A DNA stretch of 64,000 nt from JASMTM01 sp964441735. GTDB lineage: Bacteria > Thermotogota > Thermotogae > Petrotogales > Kosmotogaceae. The translations under genes were made by a program, and so were the position numbers. The stretch's first letter is position 1; each line of letters begins with the position of its first letter. The notes beneath the pieces were generated by a model. It saw nothing but the letters and a program-made list of their open reading frames with translations, did no database searches and was not told where the DNA came from. This document shows positions 8,903-17,516 of this stretch, piece after piece. The stretch spans positions 57,094 to 121,093 of the forward strand of contig CAYTVB010000001.1 in NCBI GenBank assembly GCA_964441735.1. Direction: 5' to 3'.

Positions 8903-9744
8903 ATGAAGGATTTTCTTAATGGAGAATTTGTTGACAGAAAAGAAAAAATAATTCATCTTGAAGATAGAGGATTGACCTTTGCAGATGGCCTTTTTGAGGT
9001 TCTAAGGATAATCAATGGACTCTTTTTGTTTTTTGATGATCATATCAGGAGAATGAAGAAAAGCGCTGAATACTTCCATATTTCCTTCCCCTACAGAGTT
9101 GAATATATAAAAAAGGTAGTAAGTGAGCTTATTGAAACTAACAAAATTTATGACGGGGAGTTGTATATTGAATTGGCAAGAGGGACAGATCTGTTCAGGG
9201 AGCATAAATACCAAAAAAGTTATGAACCAACCTTTTTTATTCTGACGTCTCCGTTGAGAAGCATAGATACCAAAAACTGGAAAACGGGTGCCAGTGTATT
9301 TACATATACAGATTTAAGACACAAACTTTGTGAGCACAAAACGATTAATTTATTACCCAATGTACTCGCAAAAAATTATGCCTACAACAAAGGTGGTTAT
9401 TAAGCCCTTATGTATAGAGAAGATTCAAAAGGTAAGTATATTACAGAAGGTGGCAGTTCAAACTATTTTATTGTGAAGAATAAAAAAATATTTACACCTG
9501 AAATCGACAATATACTTCCTGGAATTACAAGAGAAAAAGTCACTAAACTGGCAACAAAACTGGGTTATTCCTTGAAGGAAAAAGAGTATATTTAGATGAA
9601 GTTTTCAATGCAGATGAAATATTTCTTGTAAGCACAGTGTCAAAAGTTATGCCTATAAAGAAAATTGATCATACATTATTTGATAAGCCTGCCCCCGTCA
9701 CTGAAGAATTAACACATCACTACAATGAATTAGTTAACCTTTAA
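8903..9744 (+). pseudogene. Class IV aminotransferase (PabC/D-amino-acid transaminase-like), disrupted
   Basis: The reading MKDFLNGEFVDRKEKIIHLEDRGLTFADGLFEVLR and, later, TINLLPNVLAKN identify a fold-type IV PLP enzyme (branched-chain/D-amino-acid transaminase or aminodeoxychorismate lyase). The PLP lysine is expected in EHKTINLLPN. The frame is broken twice. An in-frame TAA at 9401-9403 sits where the family has Glu (GGY-stop-ALMYRED). A one-base loss near 9590 shifts the frame, after which LDEVFNADEIFLVSTVSKVMP continues to a stop at 9742-9744. Everything else is well conserved, so this is either a very recent pseudogene or sequence error close to the 10025-10124 gap. Confidence 0.75.
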
Positions 9745-9921
9745 TAATATAACATTGCTATTTATTAAAGAAAGAATTGCTGAATCTATTCGTGATTGAA
9801 CAATTAAATTCAGTGTAACTATGCAGTGCTCGAACTAACACCAAAGCTTAATTTCAATTTAGAGTATGATGACCTATCCTTTAATAGTAAAAACTTTATT
9901 TTAAGAAGGGTAGGTGATAAT

Positions 9922-10749
9922 ATAAAAAAATTGGCATTTATTGTTTTAATACTGGTAATGGTTTTTTCATCATGTAATATGCTAACAAATGTAGCGCCAG
10001 ATGTTCCAGGGGCACCAAATCCTGNNNNNNNNNNNNNNNNNNNNNNNNNNNNNNNNNNNNNNNNNNNNNNNNNNNNNNNNNNNNNNNNNNNNNNNNNNNN
10101 NNNNNNNNNNNNNNNNNNNNNNNNCGATGATTTTGAATCGAGACCTATAGGTGCACCAAATTTACCATGGGCTGATTACAATCATACAGGTGGCGCGTAC
10201 GCTCAAATATACGATTCTGGTGCCCCCCATGGAAAGGTACTAGACTTTTATGATGCAAGTAGTTCTGATGCAGCTCAAATAGAAACATCTGGTGGTTGGC
10301 ATGGTTTAACTAAGGGATTAATAAAATTCGACTTTTACATGTGGGATAGTGATGGTTGGACAGGGGTTCGATCTTGGTCCTACGATCCATATATAGGAAT
10401 AGGATACATAAATAACAAGTTGGTTCTTTATACTTGGGATTATACATCAAGTGATTTTCTTGAAATTATGGAAGTGAGTAATTACAAATGGTACACAGTT
10501 GAAATTATCTTTAATTTCATTACACATGAATTTAAACTTTATGTTGATTCAGTATCTAAAGGAACATTTGATATGTCTACAACTACATTTCTTAATGGGA
10601 TTAGAATAATGACTTTTAGTAATGAACCGTGCATATGGGTAGATTACGATAACTTCAAAGTGTATTCCTACACACCAGGCTGGACACCATCACCTGAATT
10701 TGTTGAACCAGTTTCAATTGATAACCTGTCTACATTATCCAGCAAGTAA
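9922..10749 (+). CDS. Lipoprotein with concanavalin A-like domain, interrupted by scaffold gap
   Basis: Upstream of the gap lies a lipoprotein signal (KKLAFIVLILVMVFSSC) followed by a proline-rich linker. Downstream of the gap, DDFESRPIGAPNLPWADYN and the beta-rich remainder (WYTVEIIFNFITHEFKLYVDSVSKGTFD) look like a LamG/concanavalin A-like sugar-binding or surface domain. AGGTGAT lies just before an ATA codon at 9922, where ATG would be expected; TTG at 9931 is the nearest conventional alternative. The 100 Ns are a placeholder of unknown true length, so that both halves belong to one gene is likely but unproven. The protein is probably exported and anchored. Confidence 0.5.
   Translation: MKKLAFIVLILVMVFSSCNMLTNVAPDVPGAPNPXXXXXXXXXXXXXXXXXXXXXXXXXXXXXXXXXXDDFESRPIGAPNLPWADYNHTGGAYAQIYDSGAPHGKVLDFYDASSSDAAQIETSGGWHGLTKGLIKFDFYMWDSDGWTGVRSWSYDPYIGIGYINNKLVLYTWDYTSSDFLEIMEVSNYKWYTVEIIFNFITHEFKLYVDSVSKGTFDMSTTTFLNGIRIMTFSNEPCIWVDYDNFKVYSYTPGWTPSPEFVEPVSIDNLSTLSSK
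10025..10124. other. Assembly gap (100 N)
   Basis: Exactly 100 undetermined bases, the conventional filler for a scaffold join of unknown length. The flanking frame happens to be continuous, but this carries no information on the real size. Confidence 0.98.
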
Positions 10750-10774
10750 ATGATTTAGCTTAAAGAATAAAATA

Positions 10775-10805
10775 GACGCGGATTTATTCCGCGTCTTTAT
10801 TTTTG
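10775..10805. terminator. Bidirectional intrinsic terminator
   Basis: Stem GACGCGGA (10775-10782) and TCCGCGTC (10788-10795), perfect over 8 bp with a 5-nt loop, followed by TTTATTTTT. On the minus strand the stem contains the last codons and stop of the diguanylate cyclase gene. It serves the convergent lipoprotein and cyclase genes. Confidence 0.85.
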
Positions 10806-12469
10806 TTTCTGTACATCGCTTTATCTGCTTCTACCAGGAGATCATCTGCAGTGATATTTTGTGAAGGTTTGAACGTAGCAAAGCCGCAACTTATTTTTAC
10901 TCCAATATTTTTAAGCTCTTTGGGTTTATCGGTATTGAGATTTTCTTTGATGCGGGTGACTATTCTTTGAGCTTGTTCCAGGTTGCTATCAGGGAATATT
11001 ACGAGAAATTCGTCTCCACCCATTCGCCCTAAAATATCGCTTTCTCTCAAATTCTTTTTTACATTGTCTGCAACATATTTAAGAAGAGAATCACCCAACT
11101 TATGTCCAAGAGTATCGTTAATTCTTTTCAATCCATCCACATCAAAATAGCATATTACAAAGCTCTTCGAAGAGTTTTCAGCTTCTTCAATGAGTATATT
11201 AATTATTTCAAGCAATGCTCTACGATTCCTGATATTTGTTAGATCATCTGTTGAAGCAATATTTTTTAGTTTGTTAGCTAGCAATTCTTTCTCCTTTAAT
11301 AGTTCACTTAGGTTTTTCTTATCACTTTCCTGGCTAGAGATGTATTCAGTTACTCTTTTGGAAAGATTCAAAAACACACTTTCCATTTCTTTAACTTCAG
11401 AAATATTTGAAATAATGACTCTTCTTGGTTGTTTTCTAGGGTTATCCCTGAAAGAACGCATCATATTAAGAAGTTTCTTAAAAGGTTTAAAGAACTTATT
11501 CGTTGTAGAGTAACTGGTTAGTAGAATAAGCAATGATAAGAATATAATAAGGCCGTAAAGAAGCATATATGTGTTATTTTTTAGGGAAGTTAATCGAGAA
11601 AAATCCATTGTAAGTTTCAAACGTGTCAGAAAGTTGACATTTGCTTCTCCCCATTCGGTAGGAATCCAGTTGTCATAAATAGCGGAAGTGTTTTCATTAA
11701 CATGTTCTATAATGAATGTGCCTTTGTCTCTTGCTTCGCTAAGTAACTCCTTCTCCTGGTCTTTGAGGTTTTCATATTCATCTGAAAAAGGTGAAAAGGC
11801 AATACTGTACATTTGCAATGATTCTAGATATGCAAGAGATTCTGTCAATGTACTCAATTTTTCCAGCATATTTGAAATTACTTCTGGATAAATGGCTAAT
11901 CCAATTTCAAGAAAACTGCCATCGGGAAGCCTATAATATCCGAAAATACGTGGCCGGTTGGTTTTTAATTCTATAGCCATTGATTCTATAAGATAATCAT
12001 TTTTAGCAATAGAGTCGATCCTGTTCCAGTAGGTTGGAACCACTTTAGCAATATTCAATCCAAGATCATCGGGATAATTGGTCCTGGTGATTACCCCTTC
12101 TTTACTGATAATGTACCAATTAACACGTTCTACATCTTCAAGCATATTTTTTGAGATATAGTCATTTAACATTTCACTCATTTTTTCGTCACTGATATCA
12201 GGGTTTACTTTAATTTTTTCAGCAAGTAATAAAAGAATTTCTTTAACAACAGCATGATAAGTGCTATCGTAAGCAAGCATGGTGTTGCCCCATTGGTCTA
12301 GATATGTATGAACAGAACTCACAGCTGATTTGTAAGCTGGTTCATAAATATTTTTTTCATAATGGTAATTGAAGAAAAATGTGGAGATTACAATTGCAAA
12401 GGTAATAACCGCTACTGATACCAAAAGGTATCTGGTCAACAACACCTTGGTGAAAGGCTTCTTCCTCAT
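10784..12469 (-). CDS. Membrane diguanylate cyclase with extracytoplasmic sensor domain
   Basis: A 561-residue protein. Membrane helix 1 spans about residues 10-33, then an extracytoplasmic sensor region of about 265 residues (Cache-like layout), membrane helix 2 about 302-320, a short HAMP-like/coiled linker, and a GGDEF domain from about 405. The active-site motif GGDEF is intact at 484-488 and the inhibitory I-site RESD (RxxD) is at 475-478, five residues upstream as in canonical enzymes. It should make cyclic di-GMP from GTP in response to an external signal, with product inhibition. An AGGAGAG site precedes the ATG. No c-di-GMP effector gene is adjacent. Confidence 0.9.
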   Translation of the reverse strand: MRKKPFTKVLLTRYLLVSVAVITFAIVISTFFFNYHYEKNIYEPAYKSAVSSVHTYLDQWGNTMLAYDSTYHAVVKEILLLLAEKIKVNPDISDEKMSEMLNDYISKNMLEDVERVNWYIISKEGVITRTNYPDDLGLNIAKVVPTYWNRIDSIAKNDYLIESMAIELKTNRPRIFGYYRLPDGSFLEIGLAIYPEVISNMLEKLSTLTESLAYLESLQMYSIAFSPFSDEYENLKDQEKELLSEARDKGTFIIEHVNENTSAIYDNWIPTEWGEANVNFLTRLKLTMDFSRLTSLKNNTYMLLYGLIIFLSLLILLTSYSTTNKFFKPFKKLLNMMRSFRDNPRKQPRRVIISNISEVKEMESVFLNLSKRVTEYISSQESDKKNLSELLKEKELLANKLKNIASTDDLTNIRNRRALLEIINILIEEAENSSKSFVICYFDVDGLKRINDTLGHKLGDSLLKYVADNVKKNLRESDILGRMGGDEFLVIFPDSNLEQAQRIVTRIKENLNTDKPKELKNIGVKISCGFATFKPSQNITADDLLVEADKAMYRNKNKDAE

Positions 12470-12575
12470 ATTATCTCTCCTGCATCATACTATAAAACTA
12501 AACATATGTTTGAATTAATAATAACATGATTATTTATTGTGAAATATATATTTAATAACTATAGTCAAATAATAA

Positions 12576-13247
12576 TCAACTAAATTCTCCAACCAATTTT
12601 CTGATGGCTCTGATCCATGAATTTTTTTCGGTATTAAAAACCTCATTACTAAATCTATAGTCGTTTTTACGGATAAATTCATTTAGTTCATTTCTTAGTT
12701 CGCTAAGTATACGAGTTTCTACATTTTTAATTTTTTCCAGCGAATTATTGTTTTCACAGCATTCCGTGACTTTTTTAAAGTGTGGGAAACATAGCCCAAA
12801 AGAGTTTCTATATTTATCGAAAAATTCTGGAATTTCTGCAGCGTTTATAAATACGTCTAATAGATATTTTTCCTGTTTTTCTTCGAAAATGCAGGCGGGA
12901 CATTTTTGAAAATTTGCAGGTGGTTTTCCAGAAGTAGCATTTTTATAAGTGTTTTCAGTAAGTAAATTTATAAGATCAGAATACAGAATAGCGTGTCCCA
13001 GTGGATCGCCCAGGGAATACATAACATGGGCATGTTTTTTGCAGAACCCCAGGGAGTTTTTGATTATTTTTCTTCTATCTACATCATTTACAGCTTCATA
13101 TAAGAGATCATCGAAATATTTTGTAATATAATTCTTTAATATCGTGCATACAGGACATGAATCGAAATTTAATGCCTTAAGCATTTCATGGTATGCTTTT
13201 TCTGAAGTGATATTATTCTGGTTATTTCTTTTTTTGAAAAACATCAT
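12576..13247 (-). CDS. DUF6062-family cysteine/histidine-rich protein
   Basis: A 223-residue cytoplasmic protein built of two related halves. Each has a CPxC pair followed by a GxC-x2-H element. First half: C31/C34 (CPVC) and C69/H72 (GFCKKH). Second half: C116/C119 (CPAC) and C153/H156 (GLCFPH). Each set could bind one metal ion, most likely zinc. This is the pattern of the DUF6062 family, whose function is not known. GGAGG lies immediately upstream of two consecutive ATG codons; the second (13244) has the better spacing. Confidence 0.7.
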   Translation of the reverse strand: MMFFKKRNNQNNITSEKAYHEMLKALNFDSCPVCTILKNYITKYFDDLLYEAVNDVDRRKIIKNSLGFCKKHAHVMYSLGDPLGHAILYSDLINLLTENTYKNATSGKPPANFQKCPACIFEEKQEKYLLDVFINAAEIPEFFDKYRNSFGLCFPHFKKVTECCENNNSLEKIKNVETRILSELRNELNEFIRKNDYRFSNEVFNTEKNSWIRAIRKLVGEFS

Positions 13248-13319
13248 CCACCTCCACGATTTTCATGTACATTATAACCCGGGTATATAATTACATTTTT
13301 CATAGAAAGAAGGGAAAAG

Positions 13320-14555
13320 GTGAGTAATTATAACTACAATTTATCACACTCAATTATTAATACTTCCAGAGAAATGATACTAAAAAAAAGACTAGATAAA
13401 CTGCTTCCTGAATTGATGAAGAAAACAGGATCTGATATGTGGATAATTGCAGGAAATGAAAACCATCTCGATCCAATTATGCCAACTGTACTACCGGAAA
13501 ACATTGATTTAGGAAGATTAACAATGATAGTTTTTTGTTTTTATGAAAATAAATTGGAAAGACATGTGATTTCGCGCCTCTTTACCAAAAGCAACAACTT
13601 ATACAAATCAAGCTTTGATGAAAATTGTATTGATGAATGGGACTGTTTAAAGAAAATAGTGGATAGATGCAATCCTGGAAATATCTTCCTTAATTATTCT
13701 GAAAACGTCACACTGGCTGATGGATTAACCCATTCTAATTTTAAAAAATTAAGCAGGACATTGGGAAGTTATTCAAACAAATTTGAGAGTTCTGAAGAAC
13801 TTGCCATTATGTGGCTTAATATTAAAACAAATATTGATCTAGAAGTATACAAAGCGGTTGTGAAAAAAACAGAAGAGATAATCAATAATGTATTTATGAA
13901 AAGTTTAATTTCAGAAGCATCCACAGAAGAACTGGAGCATAAGTTGACTAAAAAAGCTGAAGAAGATGGAATGAATGTGTGGTACAACAAAGTTGATTTC
14001 CAAAGAGAGGGTAATAATGTCTTGTTCAATAAAGGTTCCATAAAAAGAGGGGATCTTATTCATTGTGATCTTGGTCTGAGGTATTTAGGGATATCTTCCG
14101 ATATTCAAAAGTTGTTCTATCTACCAAAAAAAGACGTAAATGACACTCCAAAAAGCTTTAATATTTTACTTGACCAGGCATATCAATTACAGGATATTGT
14201 TTCAGATAGTTTATCTAAAGGTTATACAGGAGATGAGATATTGAACAATGCTCTCGTGAAAATGAAAAGGAAAGTTATTAATGGAAGAGTATACACCCAT
14301 CCTTTGGGTTACTATGGACACGGATCTGTACCAATAATAGGTAGATACAATCAACAAAAAAAGGTTCCCATTGAAGGAGATTATTTAGCTTACGATAATA
14401 CATGCTGGGCGATAGAGCTATGCGTGATAGGAAATATCCCGGAATGGAATAATCAGCGTGTACATATATTGGTTGAAGACAGTGCTATCCTTTTTAATAA
14501 CAAGGTTCATTTTATCTCTGAAAGACAGCGATCTATTGCACCACTTAAACCATGA
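13320..14555 (+). CDS. M24-family metallopeptidase (Xaa-Pro aminopeptidase-like)
   Basis: A 411-residue pita-bread-fold peptidase. All five dinuclear metal ligands of the M24 family are in the expected order: D250 (LIHCDLGL), D261 (GISSDIQK), H334 (YYGHGS), E366 (CWAIELCV) and E386 (ILVEDSA). The N-terminal 180 residues correspond to the creatinase/prolidase N-domain. It should cleave an N-terminal residue, often before proline, or a dipeptide. The GTG start follows an AAGAAGGG site. It contrasts with the second M24 protein at 49933-51048, which has lost most ligands. Confidence 0.75.
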   Translation: MSNYNYNLSHSIINTSREMILKKRLDKLLPELMKKTGSDMWIIAGNENHLDPIMPTVLPENIDLGRLTMIVFCFYENKLERHVISRLFTKSNNLYKSSFDENCIDEWDCLKKIVDRCNPGNIFLNYSENVTLADGLTHSNFKKLSRTLGSYSNKFESSEELAIMWLNIKTNIDLEVYKAVVKKTEEIINNVFMKSLISEASTEELEHKLTKKAEEDGMNVWYNKVDFQREGNNVLFNKGSIKRGDLIHCDLGLRYLGISSDIQKLFYLPKKDVNDTPKSFNILLDQAYQLQDIVSDSLSKGYTGDEILNNALVKMKRKVINGRVYTHPLGYYGHGSVPIIGRYNQQKKVPIEGDYLAYDNTCWAIELCVIGNIPEWNNQRVHILVEDSAILFNNKVHFISERQRSIAPLKP

Positions 14556-14625
14556 ATTGACTATAAAGTGCAGACATAATTTTATGTGAATGAAAAATAA
14601 GTAAAAAAATTTCGGATCAAATAGT

Positions 14626-14654
14626 TTGTTCTGCTAATTATCCTGTGATAAAAT
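14626..14654 (+). promoter_or_regulatory. Candidate sigma-A promoter for tldD-pmbA
   Basis: TTGTTC (14626-14631), a 17-bp spacer, and TAAAAT (14649-14654) with the extended -10 dinucleotide TG just before it. It lies 35 bp upstream of the tldD ATG. Confidence 0.5.
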
Positions 14655-14688
14655 TACATAATATAGAAATGTGGAAGGAGAGCTTATT

Positions 14689-16077
14689 ATGGTTGATAAG
14701 AAAGTAGCTTCAGAAGTAATTTCTGCTGTACTGGAAGAAGGGGCTGATTTTGCAGAACTTTTTATTGAAGATAAGTACAGCACAAATGTAAATATGGTAA
14801 ATGGTGATATCGATAATGCGCTTTCAGGAAAAAACTTTGGTGTCGGTATCAGGGCTTTCAAAGAAAATCTTGGCGTTTATGGTTATACAAATGACATTTC
14901 AAAAGATACATTGCTAAAGGTTGCAAAAAAAGTAGGAAAAGCCACAAATGCTACTGGCAGAGAACAAAAGAGCCTGGATTTTACCGATCAAGAATTAGAG
15001 AATAAACATTATTTTAGAGTATCTCCAGAGGAAGTGGGTAGCAGGGAGATTTCAAGGCTAATGGAAGAAGCTCATAATGGTGCAAATTTCTATTCTGAAA
15101 CTATTACCCAGGTAATGGTACGGTTTTTAAGCTACGATCAAAAAGTATGGATTTATAATTCAGAAGGGCTTTCTACTTCTGATAGGAGAGTAAGAACCAG
15201 ATTGATTATTATGGCTGTTGCTACAAAGGATGGAGTTAAAGAAACCGGTTTTTATGGCCCTGGAGCAGGCATGGGCTTTGAGTTTTTTGATATTGTAAAT
15301 CCTTATGACGCAGGAGTTAGGGCAGGAAGAATAGCATCCAGAATGGTTGAAGCTGACTATGCTCCTGCTGGTAAGATGCCTGTAATAATTGCAAATGAAT
15401 TTGGGGGCGTAATTTTCCATGAAGCATGCGGTCATTCTCTAGAAGCCACCTCAGTTTCAAAAGGGTCCTCGGTTTTTGCGGGTAAAATTGGCGAAAAAAT
15501 AGCAGCGGATTGTGTTTCAGCTGTAGATGATGGAACAATTCCCAACGCCTGGGGATCTGCCAATATAGATGATGAAGGTAATCCAACACGTAGAAATCTC
15601 CTTATTGATAAGGGTATATTAAAGGGCTACCTGGTTGATAAGTTAAATGGAAGAAGACTTCAGATGGAACCTACAGGAAGCTCGCGAAGGCAAGGTTACA
15701 AATACGCACCTACCTCAAGAATGAGTAATACTTTTATACTATCGGGAAATTACTATCCAGAAGAAATCATTTCAAATACTGAATATGGTCTTTATGCCAG
15801 ATCAATGGGTGGAGGTTCTGTTGTACCCGCTACGGGAGAGTTTAATTTCTCGATCAGAGAAGGATATCTCATTAAGAATGGAAGAATACATAAACCTGTT
15901 AGAGGAGCCACCTTAGTAGGAAAAGGCTCCGAGATTATTAAGAAAATTGATATGGTAGGAAATGATCTTGAAAGAGGTCAGGGAATGTGCGGTTCAGCGT
16001 CAGGTTTGATTCCTGCTGATGTTGGACAACCCACTTTGAGAGTATCAGAGCTTACAGTTGGGGGGCGAAATGAATGA
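14689..16077 (+). CDS. tldD: TldD-family metalloprotease subunit
   Basis: A 462-residue protein of the TldD/PmbA (U62) family. The zinc motif HExxxH characteristic of TldD is present as HEACGH with H244, E245 and H249. In E. coli, TldD with TldE (PmbA) forms a heterodimeric protease that matures microcin B17 and degrades CcdA, and degrades unfolded peptides within a closed chamber. AAGGAG precedes the ATG at 14689; the longer reading from 14671 starts upstream of that site. Its stop overlaps the pmbA start by 4 nt, so the two are made together. No peptide-modification genes are adjacent. Confidence 0.9.
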   Translation: MVDKKVASEVISAVLEEGADFAELFIEDKYSTNVNMVNGDIDNALSGKNFGVGIRAFKENLGVYGYTNDISKDTLLKVAKKVGKATNATGREQKSLDFTDQELENKHYFRVSPEEVGSREISRLMEEAHNGANFYSETITQVMVRFLSYDQKVWIYNSEGLSTSDRRVRTRLIIMAVATKDGVKETGFYGPGAGMGFEFFDIVNPYDAGVRAGRIASRMVEADYAPAGKMPVIIANEFGGVIFHEACGHSLEATSVSKGSSVFAGKIGEKIAADCVSAVDDGTIPNAWGSANIDDEGNPTRRNLLIDKGILKGYLVDKLNGRRLQMEPTGSSRRQGYKYAPTSRMSNTFILSGNYYPEEIISNTEYGLYARSMGGGSVVPATGEFNFSIREGYLIKNGRIHKPVRGATLVGKGSEIIKKIDMVGNDLERGQGMCGSASGLIPADVGQPTLRVSELTVGGRNE

Positions 16078-17444
16078 CTTTTGAAGATTTTAAAAAAGAG
16101 GTTTTTGAAAATATAAAGTCTAAAAAACTTGATGGAGCTGAACTTTATAAAAAGAGAAAGAAAAAATTTAGTATGAACTCATTTCAGGGAAAGATAGACA
16201 GATTCAGTGAATCTGATACATTTGGAATAAGTTTTAAAGTAATAAAGAACAAAAAAGCAGGTTATTCGTATACAGAAATAATGAATTCAAAGAGTGCAAA
16301 AAGACTTGTTCAGGATGCTACTGACAATCTTGAGATTACTGTCTCAGATTACGAAGAATCCATATTTAAAGGAGATACAGAATATCCTGAGATTGAGAAT
16401 CCATATTTGGGTGCATTTGAATCTCTCTCATCCGAAGAGAAGTTTAAGAAGTTAACTAAATTTGTTAAAGGAATTGAGGAATCAGAAGAAAGAATCGTAT
16501 TTGTTCCTGTAAATGGTATTTCGCACAATACTGAGGAAATAAGAATTGTAAATACAGAAGGACTGGATGTTTCTTTCAAGCATGATGGTGGTTATATCTA
16601 TGCCATGGCAGTAGGGAAAGAAGGAGAGTCAACAAAAACAGCTATTGGAGCTGATATAAGTAAAGATCCTGAGAATTTTCAGTTCAAAGAAATGATTGAA
16701 AAGATCTCTTCGGATATTCGTTACTCTCTTGGAGCTAAACCTGTTAAAAGCGGGAAGTACGATTTAGTAATTAGGAATACCATATTAGGGGAATTTTTAC
16801 TGACATTTATGCAGATGTTCTCAGGTGAGTATATTCAAAGGGGTTTTTCACCTCTGGAAAATAAATTGAATCAGATGATCGCAAGCGATGTTGTCACGTT
16901 AATAGATGATCCTTTGCTACCTTCAAGTGTTGTCAGTCGAACCTTTGATGATCAGGGAGTTCCAACGAAAAAGAAGTCATTAATTAAAGAAGGAAAGTTA
17001 AAGACCTATCTATATGACCTGAGAACCGCAAAAAAGGATGGAGTATCATCAACTGGAAATGCCATCAAGCTAAGAGATTACACTGATAAGCCATCAGTTA
17101 TGCCATTTAACGTTTTATTAAAGCCCGGAGAAAAGGATTTTGATGAATTGGTGCAAACATTAAATAATGGGATTATAATAACGTCGCTTGATGGTTTACA
17201 TTCTGGTGCAGACCCGGTAACCGGTGAATTCTCTCTGGGAGCCAGCGGTTTTCTCGTAGAGAATGGAAAAATTGTTCGGGGTGTTGAGGAAATAACCGTT
17301 TCAGGTAATTTTCTTTCATTGCTGGAAAAGGTTGAAGTGGTTGCAAATGATTCTAAGTTTTCATCTCAGGGTTTACTTGGAGAAAATGTTCTCGCGTATG
17401 TTCCTTCAGTTATTGTTAAAAATATGGATGTTGCAGGTTCATAG
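16074..17444 (+). CDS. pmbA: PmbA/TldE-family protease subunit
   Basis: A 456-residue partner of TldD, sharing its fold but without a HExxxH motif, as is normal for TldE/PmbA. Recognisable parts are the N-terminal AELYKKRKKKFSM strand, the middle KPVKSGKYDLVIRN and the C-terminal GANPVTGEFSLGASGFLVENG-type segment (here starting GADPVTGEFS). The ATG overlaps the tldD stop (ATGA), indicating translational coupling and stoichiometric synthesis of the heterodimer. It ends 26 nt before a strong terminator. Confidence 0.9.
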   Translation: MTFEDFKKEVFENIKSKKLDGAELYKKRKKKFSMNSFQGKIDRFSESDTFGISFKVIKNKKAGYSYTEIMNSKSAKRLVQDATDNLEITVSDYEESIFKGDTEYPEIENPYLGAFESLSSEEKFKKLTKFVKGIEESEERIVFVPVNGISHNTEEIRIVNTEGLDVSFKHDGGYIYAMAVGKEGESTKTAIGADISKDPENFQFKEMIEKISSDIRYSLGAKPVKSGKYDLVIRNTILGEFLLTFMQMFSGEYIQRGFSPLENKLNQMIASDVVTLIDDPLLPSSVVSRTFDDQGVPTKKKSLIKEGKLKTYLYDLRTAKKDGVSSTGNAIKLRDYTDKPSVMPFNVLLKPGEKDFDELVQTLNNGIIITSLDGLHSGADPVTGEFSLGASGFLVENGKIVRGVEEITVSGNFLSLLEKVEVVANDSKFSSQGLLGENVLAYVPSVIVKNMDVAGS

Positions 17445-17469
17445 CAAAAAATCCTTTGAATATTCGATG

Positions 17470-17502
17470 AAAAAGCGCTGTAGCAAATACAGCGCTTTTT
17501 TA
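17470..17502. terminator. Strong intrinsic terminator between pmbA and hutU
   Basis: Inverted repeat AAAAAGCGCTGTA (17470-17482), loop GCAAA, TACAGCGCTTTTTT (17488-17501). The A-run and T-run on opposite sides make it bidirectional for the two convergent genes. Confidence 0.92.
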
Positions 17503-17516
17503 TGTTTAAAGGTATG

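Noticed and set aside
15160..15589. Two 90-codon frames antisense to tldD
   Set aside because: Codon-mirrored from a strongly conserved gene, no start signals.
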